64,000 bases of DNA from Aulostomus chinensis (taxonomy: Eukaryota > Chordata > Actinopteri > Syngnathiformes > Aulostomidae). The notes beneath the pieces were generated by a model. The model was not told the DNA's origin. It did no database searches and saw nothing but the letters and a program-made list of their open reading frames with translations. Below are positions 12,101-24,432 of the stretch, piece after piece. Made by a program: the position numbers and the translations under genes. The stretch spans positions 2,961,001 through 3,025,000 of the forward strand of contig JBBMOA010000022.1 of NCBI GenBank assembly GCA_037954235.1. The letters run 5' to 3'. How positions within the stretch are numbered: position 1 is the first letter of the stretch; every line of letters begins with the position of its first letter.

Positions 12101-14990
12101 GAGTTTATTGTACGCAGGTGTAAGTTCATCATTTTGGGTCGTTTCATTTCTTCTGTGATGAGACTTATTTGTTTATTTAGTCTCCAGATATTTTAGATGA
12201 TTTAGTCTCTTCTTGACAGCATAAGTGTCTGGCTTTTATTCAGAATTGGCTTAGCGACCATGAGAGCTTGGCGTGTCGTCGGATTCTCACCTCCTCAGTT
12301 TTAGCCAGAGTTATGGACTTGTTGTCACTGACAGGGAGCTGGATGTGTTGACTGAGGCCTCCATCCAGCAGTGGCCGCACTCGACAGAACACCCTGATGT
12401 TCCCCTGAATCAGAGAGGTGATGATCGAGAGCCTGTCAAATTCCACTCGTGCAAAATAATCTCAAACCAACAGAAGGAAACAAAAACATCAACAGTGAGA
12501 CACTGAGCAGAGGAGCTCAAGTTTAGTTGAGGCAGTGTTGTCGTGCTCCTGCGCCCACTGCACCGCTACTGTTCCTTGCCTTCAGCTCCTGGACGGTGTT
12601 GTGGAGGCGCCTGCGCTCCATCTCTCCAGCATGGAGCTCGTCCTTCTGCTGAGCCACAGTGTCTTTGAGGGAGCGCACCTCGTCCTCCGTGTCCCTGAGG
12701 GTCACCTGGACGCGGGCCAGAGTCGACTCCTGTACTGAAAGCTTCATCTGGAGGAAAAGCGACGTTGAGCATGAAGCAAGCAGAGATCATGTTCACTGTC
12801 ACACCGAAATTTTGGAACCGCGTGAGTGCAAGGTAACAAAGTCCCGATGATGGAATACACTTGAGTACACAGTAATTGTGCTCTTTGTTGCGCATACTGG
12901 TAATATTACTGCACAACCAAGTACTACCTCAACATTTTTGTAGTATTGGCTGACGTCCTACCTTAAGAGTCTGCAGCTCCGTCTCTTGGCTGTTACTGAG
13001 AGTCTCCATGACCTTGTACTTGCCCTCCAAGTTGGCGAGCTCTTCCTGGAGAATATTCTTCTCACTGTATAATTTCTCCAGCTCGTCCTGGACCCCCAAG
13101 AGTGCCTTCAGCTTCTCCTCATAGTCACTAAAAAAAAAAAAAAAAAAAAAAAAAAACATTAAATAAAGGAAAGAAGTTTAATGGCACGCAAACAGGCAAA
13201 TCAGCAACATCTCAAGATGAGTCACTTGGAGCCAGCTGTTGAGCTCATTGGCCGCCTGCACCTGATCTGGCTCCTCTGTCTGCCAAGCTCTTTTTCCATG
13301 TTGACCACTTGTGTGTGGCACTGGGCCACCGAGCCTTTCAGAACCTCGTTCTCCTGGTTGACACATTTGACCTTGCTCTGGTAGTTATGGATCCTCTCCT
13401 CCATGTCACTGACCTTCCCCTTCAGGTCCCATGGAGGCCGTCGGGTGGTGCCGCCCCCACCTGCCCACAACATGAAGGGGTAATCTTGATCATTCAGAGC
13501 TTAGACACATCCCAGAACGTTGCAAAACAAGGCTTCTGAACAACTTTACTCCATGCAGGCTTTGGGAGTTTGGCTTTGTTGTGGTAAAACCCCTGATTAC
13601 TTCCACAGCTTCTAACATTTCATGAAGACTGGATGGATCTCCTAATTTCTTCCATGAGAAACCGGTGGGTTTCAATATTTCATTTGCCCTGAAACCTGAA
13701 AGACCACCGGACAAATTCACTCTTGACTGAAGCTGAATAGACCTCACCTGCTTTTGTGCCAGTTTGTTTCATGTTTCCTCCCTTTGCTGCAGTTGAAGCT
13801 GCCGATGGTTTCAGGACACCTGATGGAATTGGAGAGGCGAAGAGCAATCATGACAAGCGACTGACACTCTCACGGTAGTCTTTTGTCTTAAGACAACCCG
13901 CTTGCTGCTACGACAAACAGAGACACGCTTGATTAACTACAACTCATCTTTACCTCTGGAAGGGCCGATGGCCACCGTTGCAGCTCTCACACCTCGAACC
14001 GGCTTAGCTGAAACAAAGCAGGACAGAGGTACTAGAGTTTAGGCTGAATACTCTCAGACCACTGAAGACCACTCTCTCTCTGCAGGGTTACCCCTAAATC
14101 ATGGAACTGATTTTTGTAGGCCAAGGACAAAAAACAAAACAAAAAAACCACTTTCACATTTGAGATAGCTCTGGTTACTTTATTGTTTTTTTGTTTTAAA
14201 TTAATAAGGAAAATTTCCCAAAATGTTGATGCTATGTCATGGGTTATAGCCATTAGAGGTGCTTTTCTCCTAAGTGCTTTGTAGTTCATTCATTGTTTCA
14301 GGAGGTGGTGGTAAAAATCAGTGGTGACTGTTTTTGAGCCAAGTTACTTACAAATAGGAGCCCTGGTTGCTGCAACAGGGGGCTGCCTGGTACCGACGAC
14401 TGTGGTCGCTGCCTGGTGTTTGTTTGGCTCTGCGTCCTTGCGGATTCTCTTCTGCACACACAAGACATCACCGGTCAAATCAAAGGAGATCTATTTCTCC
14501 TCACTGAAAACTAACGGCTTCCCTCCCTTGCACATCTGCCAAACACAAGCTTTTCAGAGATGTGGAGCTGAGTGACCCGACTCACGACTCTGATTCCCCA
14601 GCTTCTCTCTGAATCTGCCTGTGAAATATTAGACACTGATGCAACAAGATGAACACCTTCCGGCAGAATCTAACACCACAAATTACTGCAGAGTTTGACA
14701 ACCCCCTCATGGACGCAGCCTCAGGATGACATTTCATTTTACATGACAGATGTACTTCAGGGCAAAGCAAAGAAATGTCTGAACAATGTACAATTTCTCC
14801 AGATGTAACTATCGAACCCAGCAACACAGAGCGGCCATGTTGGTAATAACACAGTCATGTGTAGCATTACTTGCTATATCAAGAGCCCATGTTGACCAGT
14901 GATTCTTACCTGAGCAGGCTGGGAGTCCTGGTTGTTCTCCGAGCTGCTTGTGAGGACCCGTTTGCTGGACATGACTGGCAAGCGGGACAT
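9135..14990 (-). CDS. kifc1: kinesin-like protein KIFC1 (C-terminal kinesin-14 motor)
   Basis: Minus-end-directed microtubule motor that crosslinks spindle microtubules and clusters centrosomes. Sixteen coding exons: 14990-14910, 14451-14352, 14007-13954, 13819-13748, 13460-13262, 13127-12962, 12747-12580, 12404-12291, 12080-11994, 11515-11318, 11166-11002, 10882-10744, 10596-10457, 10316-10243, 9550-9475 and 9179-9135. All phases agree and give 625 aa (human about 670). A basic, Lys/Arg-rich tail is followed by a coiled coil (about 115-280) and the kinesin-14 neck-motor junction ELK/GNIRVFCRVRP at 278-291. The motor has a P-loop GQTGSGKT (371-378), switch I NDRSSRSH (488-495), switch II DLAGSE (521-526) and ends TLNSLRFASK/VNDCVIGT. 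All nucleotide-binding motifs are intact. The intron after residue 280 uses a GC donor. The start ATG lies three bases inside its exon, after a 5' UTR exon ending at 15234. Confidence 0.97.
13130..13156. repeat. A27 run (T27 in kifc1 transcript) at a splice acceptor
   Basis: Twenty-seven consecutive A on the plus strand directly abut the acceptor of kifc1 exon 13127-12962, so the transcript has an uninterrupted T tract followed by AG. Confidence 0.95.
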
Positions 14991-15233
14991 TATCTGTTGA
15001 GGTAAAAGACATCAGGAGTGGTAACATACAGATCGAATTGTTTTACGGGTTTCGGGTTGCCACGTAATGGAGCCTTTTGGGTGATCAAGCAGTATCGTTA
15101 GCTCGTGACAGCTAATTTGAGTTACGCTAAAATTCTCGCGCTATAAATTTTCCTGGCCAAGGTTAAGGAAATCCTCGCTTTAAGCTATAGACCTTTTTTT
15201 CTTCAAATTTATCAATGAAGACCTTTTTTTTAC

Positions 15234-15375
15234 CTGTTTGAGAGGAAGCTCTTCACTGAGGACTCGGCAACCCACCGTCTCAACGGCCGTTTGAAATTTG
15301 AAATCGAACCATTTTGCTGGGCGCTTCAGTTGGGCTGCTCTGATTGGTTGAGTTGGCGTAAAATCCCGCCTCAGT
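15234..15375 (-). promoter_or_regulatory. kifc1: kifc1 5' UTR exon and cell-cycle-type promoter
   Basis: A donor (CAG followed by GTAAAAAA) ends a non-coding exon at 15234, and the coding exon acceptor is at 14994. Reading leftward, just upstream lie an E2F/CDE-like GGCGGGATTTTACGCC (15370-15355), a CCAAT box (15347-15343) and paired TTTGAA hexamers on the plus strand (15290-15295, 15297-15302) that resemble CHR elements. CDE/CHR plus CCAAT promoters are known for G2/M genes, which suits a mitotic kinesin. The functional assignment is inference. Confidence 0.5.
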
Positions 15376-15430
15376 CTTTGCCTGTTCGTTTGAATCTGAA
15401 GCACTGACGCTACCGCTTGGGCGGGGTCAG

Positions 15431-16202
15431 CGATGTCTGTACAAACATCTTCGTGATATTGGCGAAATGTAGTTGATGACTAAATATATATGAGTAAAGG
15501 GACTCTGTTCACTTTTAACACTTATAGAAGTTTTGGTTAATTAATTTATTCAAAATTAATCTGACGTGGAGGACGTACCCGGCGGATACTTGATACGTAC
15601 CTAAACAATTTCAAAATCTCTGCTGCACCAATAACAAAAACAATCATTTCAGAGACTAGCTCGCCTATACGGATGCGATATCTAATTAGCACTGGAAGTA
15701 CGTTCAACTTGGACTTTTACTGATTTTATTGTTTTATTTTAACATTGCTAAAGGTTCCACATGCGAAAGTTCCACCCATAACAGGCACCCGTCCCTGGGT
15801 ACTGTTGAGAAAGCGCACCGTCGCTCCGGCGCCGCCCCGTCGATTGTGATTGGTTTAAAAAATACAAACAAGACGGAGCGTTGTTGTCTGGCTGCAGCCA
15901 ATCCGGCCACCCAAGCCCTTGTTCTGGCTTCATTACAGGACAACCTCCCTCAGATACTTTGCTGATGATTTCTAAAACTGTCTCACCTTCGTGGGAAAAA
16001 AAACAAAACAAAAGCAAAACAAGAAAACAAAAATCAGCCTCAAACTGATTCACAGAAATCCTGCATCAACAAAAAGTGGACACATTCGTCTTAACAGCCC
16101 ACATTAATTTTTAAATAATGAATGGTTGTCAACAACCCAACTGCGCTGGGGTAAAATAAATCAGACCATGTTGATATTCATCATCATAAACTGTTTTCCA
16201 AC
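15431..16202. other. kifc1-znf384l intergenic spacer
   Basis: About 0.8 kb between the kifc1 promoter and the probable znf384l 3' end. AT-rich, with no supported gene. Confidence 0.5.
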
Positions 16203-19200
16203 TTTATTTTCCTTAAGGGAAGAAACAGTCTGATCAGGTGAGCAAGAGGTGTAACTGTGCGTACAGTATGCGAGAGAGTAGCATAAGAGGGCAGCTTATT
16301 ATTATCATCATCAGGAGAGTCAGTAATAAGAATATTGAGATATTTTTTTCATAAAAAGACACAATGAAATACACGCAGGAGTACACGAGAAAGCAAACAG
16401 CCAGCTGTAGAGGCTGCTTGAGTATTATTGACTGGGCAGAGAAAACTTGTGCACAAAAACATGGCGGCCATGTCTCTGCGCTTTGCTCACCCACCGTTTG
16501 GGAAAGAGCAGTGTGTGTCAAAACCGAAGTTCACTTTGCCCCCCATGCCACAACAATCATTGTCTGATAGGCCTGATAAAAAAAAACAAAAAAAACAAGT
16601 CTCTGTTCATAATTCTTACAAATTAAATACACAGTCCACAGATTTCATCATCATTGGAATCACTGTCTCCGAGAGAGATGAGTGAAAACTGCGTGTTAAA
16701 ATTGGATGACCGTACAACAGAACGTGAATATTTGAACACCTTTTCTTTTCCCGGGGTACATTAACAAGCTCCTGGGCCAATCCTTCGGGGTCCGCCAGCA
16801 CCGAAAAGTGTTCTGGCTCACAGGCAATGATTTGGTTCTTCTGGGGTTCTTTGAACGTTCCTCACAGGACACACTTCCCTTTTACAGATGACAAGACTCT
16901 TCAATCTATGTTATGTACAGCATACTGCAATACAATAATGCCTCAGATTGATAGTAATGTGGCTAACAATGCAGTTATAATGAACGTAGTAATAATATAT
17001 ATGAAAAAGTCTTTTAAAAAAGATTAATAACAGTACCTGTCAGCCATTTTTTTTTTATCACACAATCAGTATTTCCTTGACAACCATCCAGACAATTCAG
17101 AGTTCTTCACTCATTAAAGGATGGTCAACGGTCTGTCTTCGATTAGTAATCCAAAAGAAAAAAAAGAAGAAAAAAGGGGACTAAAACATCTCTCTGTTCC
17201 CTTCACATTCACACACTTCCTCTCTTGTTCACACGTTCCTCTGTTGGTAGAAAAATACATACATATGATATATAAAAAAAGGTACAATGATGACAAACAT
17301 AGGCGGTGAAGTACGAGCTTCATCAAGTGCTTTCTTTGCGACCCCTCCCACCCCTCCAAGTCCTTCTCACGCTCCGTCTTGCTCTGCTCCTTGCATCGTG
17401 TAGTGCATTCTTGAACCATTCAATACTTTGGGCTCCGACAATTAAAAGTTTTCTCAGTTCCTCTGTCTCTGTCTCTGGGAGTTGAGGACGTCTTCCCGCC
17501 GCTCCTCTTCTTTTGTAGTCCCTTCTCAGGTTCTGACCCGCCCTGCACTCTCAATGGCACCGGGACAGCGTCACTAAAAACAGATTCAACTCATTCAGAC
17601 CCCCCCCCCCCCGACACATATCACTGCTGCACTGCCTGCCTCAGTTTGCTACTGTGAATCTCTTCAGTCTCTCACTTGATACGTCACCTTTTGTTTTGGC
17701 TTCAACTTTGTTGTGGAAAATGTTCAAATTAATTCGAGCCGATGCTCTGCAAAAGCAGACATGCAGAGATCGGTCCTCTTATATTTATAGATATTTTACA
17801 CTGTAAAATATCTTAGACCCCCCCCCCCCCCCCCCATGATGCAGCAGGGACATGAGCAGGATGCACTGATTGAGAAATTCAGAGCTGAAACAATACAAGG
17901 TTTAAAGCAATGGTGTGGCACTTTTGTCTCCCTCTTCTGGCACTGACAATTATTACAAATAAATTCCCGCTTATTGGCTCCGTCGTAACCTTCGTCAGGA
18001 GTTTCAAGCATGTGGACGTGGTGCAAATAGGGAACATGCAATAGATGTGCTTCCGTTACAGATACGGACTGAATAAAAGAGGCTACATGAAGCCGTCAAG
18101 AGCGGGCGGCAAAGGGACAGACAGGAGAAGAGGAGCTGTCTGTCCGCGAGGAGGCAGGGGTCTTGAGGAATTACCTTCAGTGCCTTGCAACTGAGCACAG
18201 CCGGTATTTGACCGGTCACCTGTCAGCAGTGGAAACGGCTTTGCCATGTTAAGCTACCTCAAAGCCAGCTCAAATCAAAACCTCCGTGAAATGACTCCGT
18301 TCACAAGGGGATTCTGATCCATTTAGTCTGATATCATTTGGAAATTCTGGTAGAGCTGGACTGTTTCTGAACCTTCACGTTAGCGGAGGGCTAACTGGGA
18401 GCAGCTGGCTCAGCTCCAGCAGGTCTCATTATTGATCATCCCAGCGGGGCGGGAATGTTGCAATGCACAAAAAATGAATCCAGTGAAATGAAGAGACTTT
18501 CCTGATAGCAGTGAGTTGGACGAGCATTGAGGGAAGTTGTTTGGTGAGTTCTTGAAGGTCAGGGGTGCTTGTCTGAACGTAAAAGTGCCACACTATAGCT
18601 TAAACGAACCGTGTGGCTGAAGCTTGCGTATTTTTTTGTTGTTGTTATTCTTCATTTAGAGTCACAGAACCAGTGAAGCCTCCGTTATCAAGATTCTCAG
18701 ACTGGGAGTGCTGGTCGATGGGGGAGGTGTTTCACATAGCAACTTTGCAAAAATGATGACTGTTCGATTCATTGGGAAGGGATGAAAGGTAAAATGAGAC
18801 TCGAGATGAAGACGGGAGACTCGGTTCAGCATTCGATCAGATCTCATCTCAGATCAGGCTTTCACTGAAGACACCAATTCCCTGTTTCTGCACCAACGCA
18901 GCACCGTGATGGATCTGCGTCCCTGACCTGCATTTCTGTTTCCTTGATCCTTGGCACCAGTGGGTTCAGGAATCAAGAAGCTCACGTGTAACTTCACGTT
19001 GTGCTCAGCATTTCAGCTTCATAAAATAAAGGAAAACTGATGGTAAAACTAGAATTTTATGATCTGATAAACTGCTTTCAAAACAGTGACACTCAGAGCA
19101 ACATGAAAGGGAATCTAGGAAAATGAAACACTTCGGGTGTGTTTATATATTCAATAAAGGCTGCAAAATTTTGAAGGAGCAAGTTTTTCCCCCGGAGCCT

Positions 19201-19874
19201 GACAGGAAGGAAGATACCCTTCCCTCCTCTGTGGAGCTCAGACCCACAGAGAGCTGACAGCTAGTCAGCTTAGCACAGTGAGGGGTGATGCATGGGAAGT
19301 GTTAGCATACCTCCATAAAAAGCCGTCAAATACTCTTTTCAACAAAGTGTTTTTTTCCTGAAATAAAAAAAAAAAAAAACACACACACAATTTAGAGGAT
19401 TACAAGACACTAGCTTCCTGATTGGGTGCAGCGATTTAACGCATCAGCTCAAAATCCTTGCTGACACTTCAACGACGATTTGAAGTGCGACCGCTGCGGC
19501 TTTGTGAGAGAGGACGAAGAGGAAAACTCCTGGAAAACTCCAGATCTCAACCTACTTGACGACTCCATGGATGGATGCTTACACTTCCCACCCGATACCA
19601 TTCATTGAGCTAAGCTAACTAGCGGTTCCCTGTTCCTCATGCAGCACAGAGCAGAGGAGGGTATCGATCTTGTCGCCCAACTCTGAGGAGGATGGCCAGC
19701 AAAGGAATTTCTCAAAATTGGCATGTTCCTTTACAGTCCAAATGATTTGCATCACCTGCATCACACGGTGGCTTCCAGCCTTCCTGCCAATTTTGCGTTG
19801 TTTTTTTTTTATGAGGGATATATTACGGAATACATTTAAATTACTTGTTCGTGTGGACCTTTTTACATCGCAGC
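16203..19874 (-). other. znf384l: probable znf384l 3' UTR
   Basis: No coding exon is present. The first canonical AATAAA on the minus strand downstream of the znf384l stop is at 16208-16203, implying a 3' UTR of up to about 3.7 kb. The stretch is AT-rich with several C/G homopolymers (near 17,600 and 17,820). A dispersed repeat copy sits at about 19,185-19,735, so the mature UTR may be shorter. Transcript ends cannot be fixed from sequence alone. Confidence 0.4.
19185..19735 (+). repeat. dispersed repeat family A, copy in znf384l 3' region
   Basis: Shares ordered blocks with 57,376-57,830 in the same orientation: TTAGCACAGTGA, CATTCATTG then GCTAAGCTAACTAGCGG, CTCTGAGGA and GATGGC. No terminal repeats or coding frame are visible. 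Confidence 0.55.
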
Positions 19875-22376
19875 CTATGAGTTCATGTGTTCCACCTGTA
19901 TGGCTGATGTGGACACGGTGAGGCAGAGGTCTTTGTGGGCCACTGGCAGTTCACCCACAGTGACTGGTTTGTACTGGATCTCGCTGGCTGCCACTGTCTT
20001 GTATTGATGCAGGTCAAACGGACACTGAACCACAGCTTCCGTGGGCTGCTGGGGTTGCTGGTAGCTGCCGGGGGGTCCGGGGTTAGGGTTCTGGCCGGCA
20101 TTGTTAGGGTTGGCCTGGCTTTGGAGCTGGCCTGCTCTGCCTCCACCTCCTCCAGCACCACTGCCTCTCCCTCTTCCGCGGCCTCGGCCCCTGCCGCCTC
20201 CACCTGATGTGAGGCCCTGGGCCTGCTGGGCAGCTACTGTTGCTGCTACCGTGAGCGGGTCAGGGTTGTGCTTCCTCATGTGTTTCATTAGATATGTCTC
20301 CTGCAAGAGGAACACGAAAGAGGTGAAAACAGACAGGTTAATTGACAAGCTTGTTCGAGTTTCATGTGAGTAGACTGGAAAAATTGCGATCTTGATTTTT
20401 ACAGGCCATTACTCAAAATATCATGTATTTCACGCTGTAACAATCAGTCTTTGTTTCCAAAAGCTCTAAACATGTTTGCCTGTTGTTTCTGAATGTTAAC
20501 TGTGTGAATCTGGTGTGTGGATGTGTTCAGTTCCTACCGAGGTATAGGATCGGTTACAGAGGCCACAGGAGAACAGCTTGGCGTGTTTGACAGTGTGCGT
20601 GGACAGGTGCACCTCCAGGCTGGCAGCGTCTGTGTAACCACGGTTACAGTTGTGGCACTTGTACGGCTTGTCTTTGTTGTGTTGCCGACGGTGAGACTGC
20701 ACGCGCAGAGAGAGGAGACGTGCAGAGGACAGAGGACAGTTGTTAGAGCAGTGAGACTCCAACTTTGAGAAACTGCATATTTAATGGAAAGGGCCAGAAC
20801 CGCTGTGTTTGCAGGCACATTGAAGCAGCCTCCAGTTTGGTGCAAAGCAGCAAGTCCTTCTATTTAAGAGTCTGGAACCTGAAACAGGACTTTTTTTTTT
20901 CTCCTTGAAAAAGACAAACTAATCAAATGCCAAAACAGTCAGTGATTGATTTTCTTTCCATCAACCAGCCATGTTTGCTGCGCTAGAAAGCAAACGCCGC
21001 GCTGTCTGCCGTCTTTTGTGGGCCTTCGAGATTTGTTCAAGTGCAACATTGTGGCCCAGACACCGGCGCCGTGACGGCGAGCAGCAGTCGGCTGTCCCGC
21101 CAGAGGACGACCATTGCTGCTACTACTGCTTCTATTAGCACCATTAGTGCTGTATTTGTGGTACTAGCAGTATCAGAGCTGTACTGCAGACGCCCTGGGT
21201 CTGCTTGATGTTAAATGTCAGTTATTTGGTTAATTGTTGGGTCTTATGAAACTAACAATTCAAGCAGTGTTGTACTCGCTCCACTCTATTAGCAAAGCCT
21301 CATGGGATGCATTTCGTTGTGATTGGGTGCCTTATCAATAAAAGTGACTTGACTGGTGCAAATTCCTCCATGTCAGTTTGCTGCGTCCTTGCCCTTCGAG
21401 CTGCTTGATAGCTCTCGTACTGTAAGCAAGGAGAAGCCTGAAATTCTTTGTCTCACTTTCTCATCCTCCTAATTATCTGCTCTGCATTTCGGTGGCTTCC
21501 ACTCCACATCAACTATCAAATGACACGGTCGATGATTTCAGTGACTAAAGCCAACTTCACTGGACTTCTTGCTCTCTTGCTTATATATGGCTCACGTCAG
21601 GACCTTGACCCGTTCACGCTGGAATTTATTATCATAAAAAAATAACTTGTACAGGTAGAAAAATGAATCCCACAAGAACAAGAAATCAAATTTGAGCGCC
21701 GGGCTTACAGTGTAGCACAGCCTCAGCCTTCAACAGTCGTCACGCGGGTGGGTGGGATCAGCGCACAGACCAGTAACAGACAACGCACGTGAATCATTTA
21801 CCTGTAGATTGGACAACTGAGTGAAAGCTTTCTCACAGCCAGGATGGTTGCACTTGTACGGCCGGTCACCAGTGTGAATCCTAGAAACACAGTTGCGTAC
21901 CAAATCAGCTGGTTACAGTCTACTGAGGTATTTTGGCAAACAGAGACAATGAGTGTGTTGTGTAGCCACCGATGAAGTCACCTCAGATGCGAAAAAGATC
22001 ATCACTCCAGCAAACCTGAACCTGCTAGCAATGTGAAGTCCAGTTTCTGACTCTGGTGCATCCTAGTGGTAGTATCATACAAAACACAACTGCACAAAAA
22101 CAGGTGCACTGACCCCCACACACACATGTACACACAAACACGCCTGGCCAATCAGACCCACCAAGCCCAGCCCAGTACCGTGTGTGCTGCTGTAGGTGAC
22201 TGAGCTGCCTGAATGCTTTCTGGCAGTAGGAGCAGGTGTAGGGCTTGGCCCCGGTGTGGATGCGGATGTGCTGGGACAGGTAGCTGGAGTTGGCAAACGA
22301 CTTGGAGCAGTGGGGACACTTGTGGGGCTTGGCCTCAGTGTGGTTTCTAACACCGGGATTAGAGGGTTGGGGGTTG

Positions 22377-22429
<53 letters not shown>

Positions 22430-22634
22430 AGAGAAAAAGAAAGAGAGAGAGAAACAGCGAGAGATTTTTAGGCTACAGCATGACCAAACTTCATGAAGAA
22501 CTGAAGACCAAATCATGCGTCAAAAGTAATACGTGATCAATTATGTTGATCGTTAAGTTTGACAGTGTGCTCTTTGTGCTGTGTCTGAGTTGTGGAAACA
22601 CAGAACAAAAACATAAGCAAGCACAGTCACGCTT

Positions 22635-22702
<68 letters not shown>

Positions 22703-24357
22703 CTCTCCTCCCATTTGATGTGCCCTGATTTGTGCGAATGTGTCTCTGAATGTCTGACGCTGTGGCAGTAATGAGATGTAAATTCAGGACGAGTGACAGG
22801 TCAGTGGAGCTCATTGCCCTGTTTTCAATAAATGGCCTGAAATCAACACAGAAATCCAAGTGCGTGGCAATGAGAGAAATTTGAAGCGTGAGGGTGGTAA
22901 AGGTCAAAGTCACTACCAGTCAATATCATTGCCTACAGTAAAATATCAGTAAGTCATAGTTCCTCTGGAAAAGCCTCAATGACAATTTTCCCACCAGGCA
23001 GAGGTTCATCTCAGCCTCATGTGAATGGTTCTCCTGACTAAAAGCTTTCCTCCTGTGAATGCAGGCAACAGCTGCATCCTAAAATACAGCATTTAATACC
23101 CATTAAGTGTTCACATAGGAAAGGTTACACAGTCTCAAACAGAAATGTATTATACTGTTGAATTCCAGGTGAACTCATAAGTCGGCACTTCCAAGTTCCC
23201 AGTTGGAAATTTTAACTGGGACACCCCCCACCCCCGCCCCCACCCCACCCCCCAGGTCGGAGTTCTGACTCACAGATACCTGACTGATGCCGAGGTCTCG
23301 ATTCAAAATGGCTGCTCTGCGCATCAAAAGTGTGATCATACACGGTTTTAGCACTACTTTGTCTCACCTGTGTGACATGAAATCAGTCTTACACGTATTG
23401 CTACTCATCTTCTATCTGTGCTATGATGTTTCTACTCTTAAATACTGCGGACGTTGATGTCAACAAAGAGTGTTTTGGTTGTTTTTTTTCAACTTTTTCT
23501 CACTTCCTCTTCTGGAACGCAGCGAACTCGGGAGTGATGTCACTCCCGAGTTCTGAGGTAAAGGAATGTGCATTTGTGTGGTTGTGGTTGTACGTTAGTA
23601 CTTCCTTGATTTTGGCTGTGGGGGTGAATTAATACCCGACCCCTCTGATACCTGCTGCCCTCTACTGGTTCAGAGCGTGCAACATAAAGCACTTGATTGT
23701 TTGGATCAGCTAAAAATCGATATTTTAAGATGTTGGACTTTTGCTCCCAGGGGTGTAAAAACATGAGGGGGTTGAAATTTAGCAAATGCAAAAGGGACAC
23801 TGTGGATTTCCAGCCAGCAATATTCTCCCTATCAACAGTGATATCTGTAGACAGAATCACTGTAGTCATCTCCCAAGTGTCATCTATCATCACAAGACGA
23901 CTTTTGCTGCTCAGCGTGAAATTCCCACTCTGTTCGTTCCTTCACTGACAGTTAAAGGTCGCCACAAGTGCCTCAAAACAAATGGATTTTAGTGGCTCTG
24001 AAGACAAAAAGCCACAAAAACTCAGTGAAGACAGCATGGATGCAGGAACTAGCAGAGCTTATGATGCTGACATCAGCAGAAGGAGATCGCTGCGACCAAC
24101 CTCGTCCAACCATCTCAGCAAGCGGCCCAGGCTAATTAGGCGATCAAAAATCAGATTCAGTGATGGAGAAGTAAACTGCCTGACCTGACAGTCCATGTGA
24201 ACTAGCCGGTAATAAACTGATGACATCCCCATGCTGAAAACCATGGCTTTAATCTCTGTAGGCACAAGTGTTGCACCTTCAAAGGTGATGTTAGGCTCTC
24301 TGACACTCTGCCACAACAACGCAGCCCTTCCCCAACCACAACCCTTCCAACCATCCA

Positions 24358-24432
<75 letters not shown>

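Noticed and set aside
22196..22496. Plus-strand frames over the (GA)n tract with RERERE repeats
   Set aside because: Antisense shadow of the znf384l finger exon and of a simple repeat.
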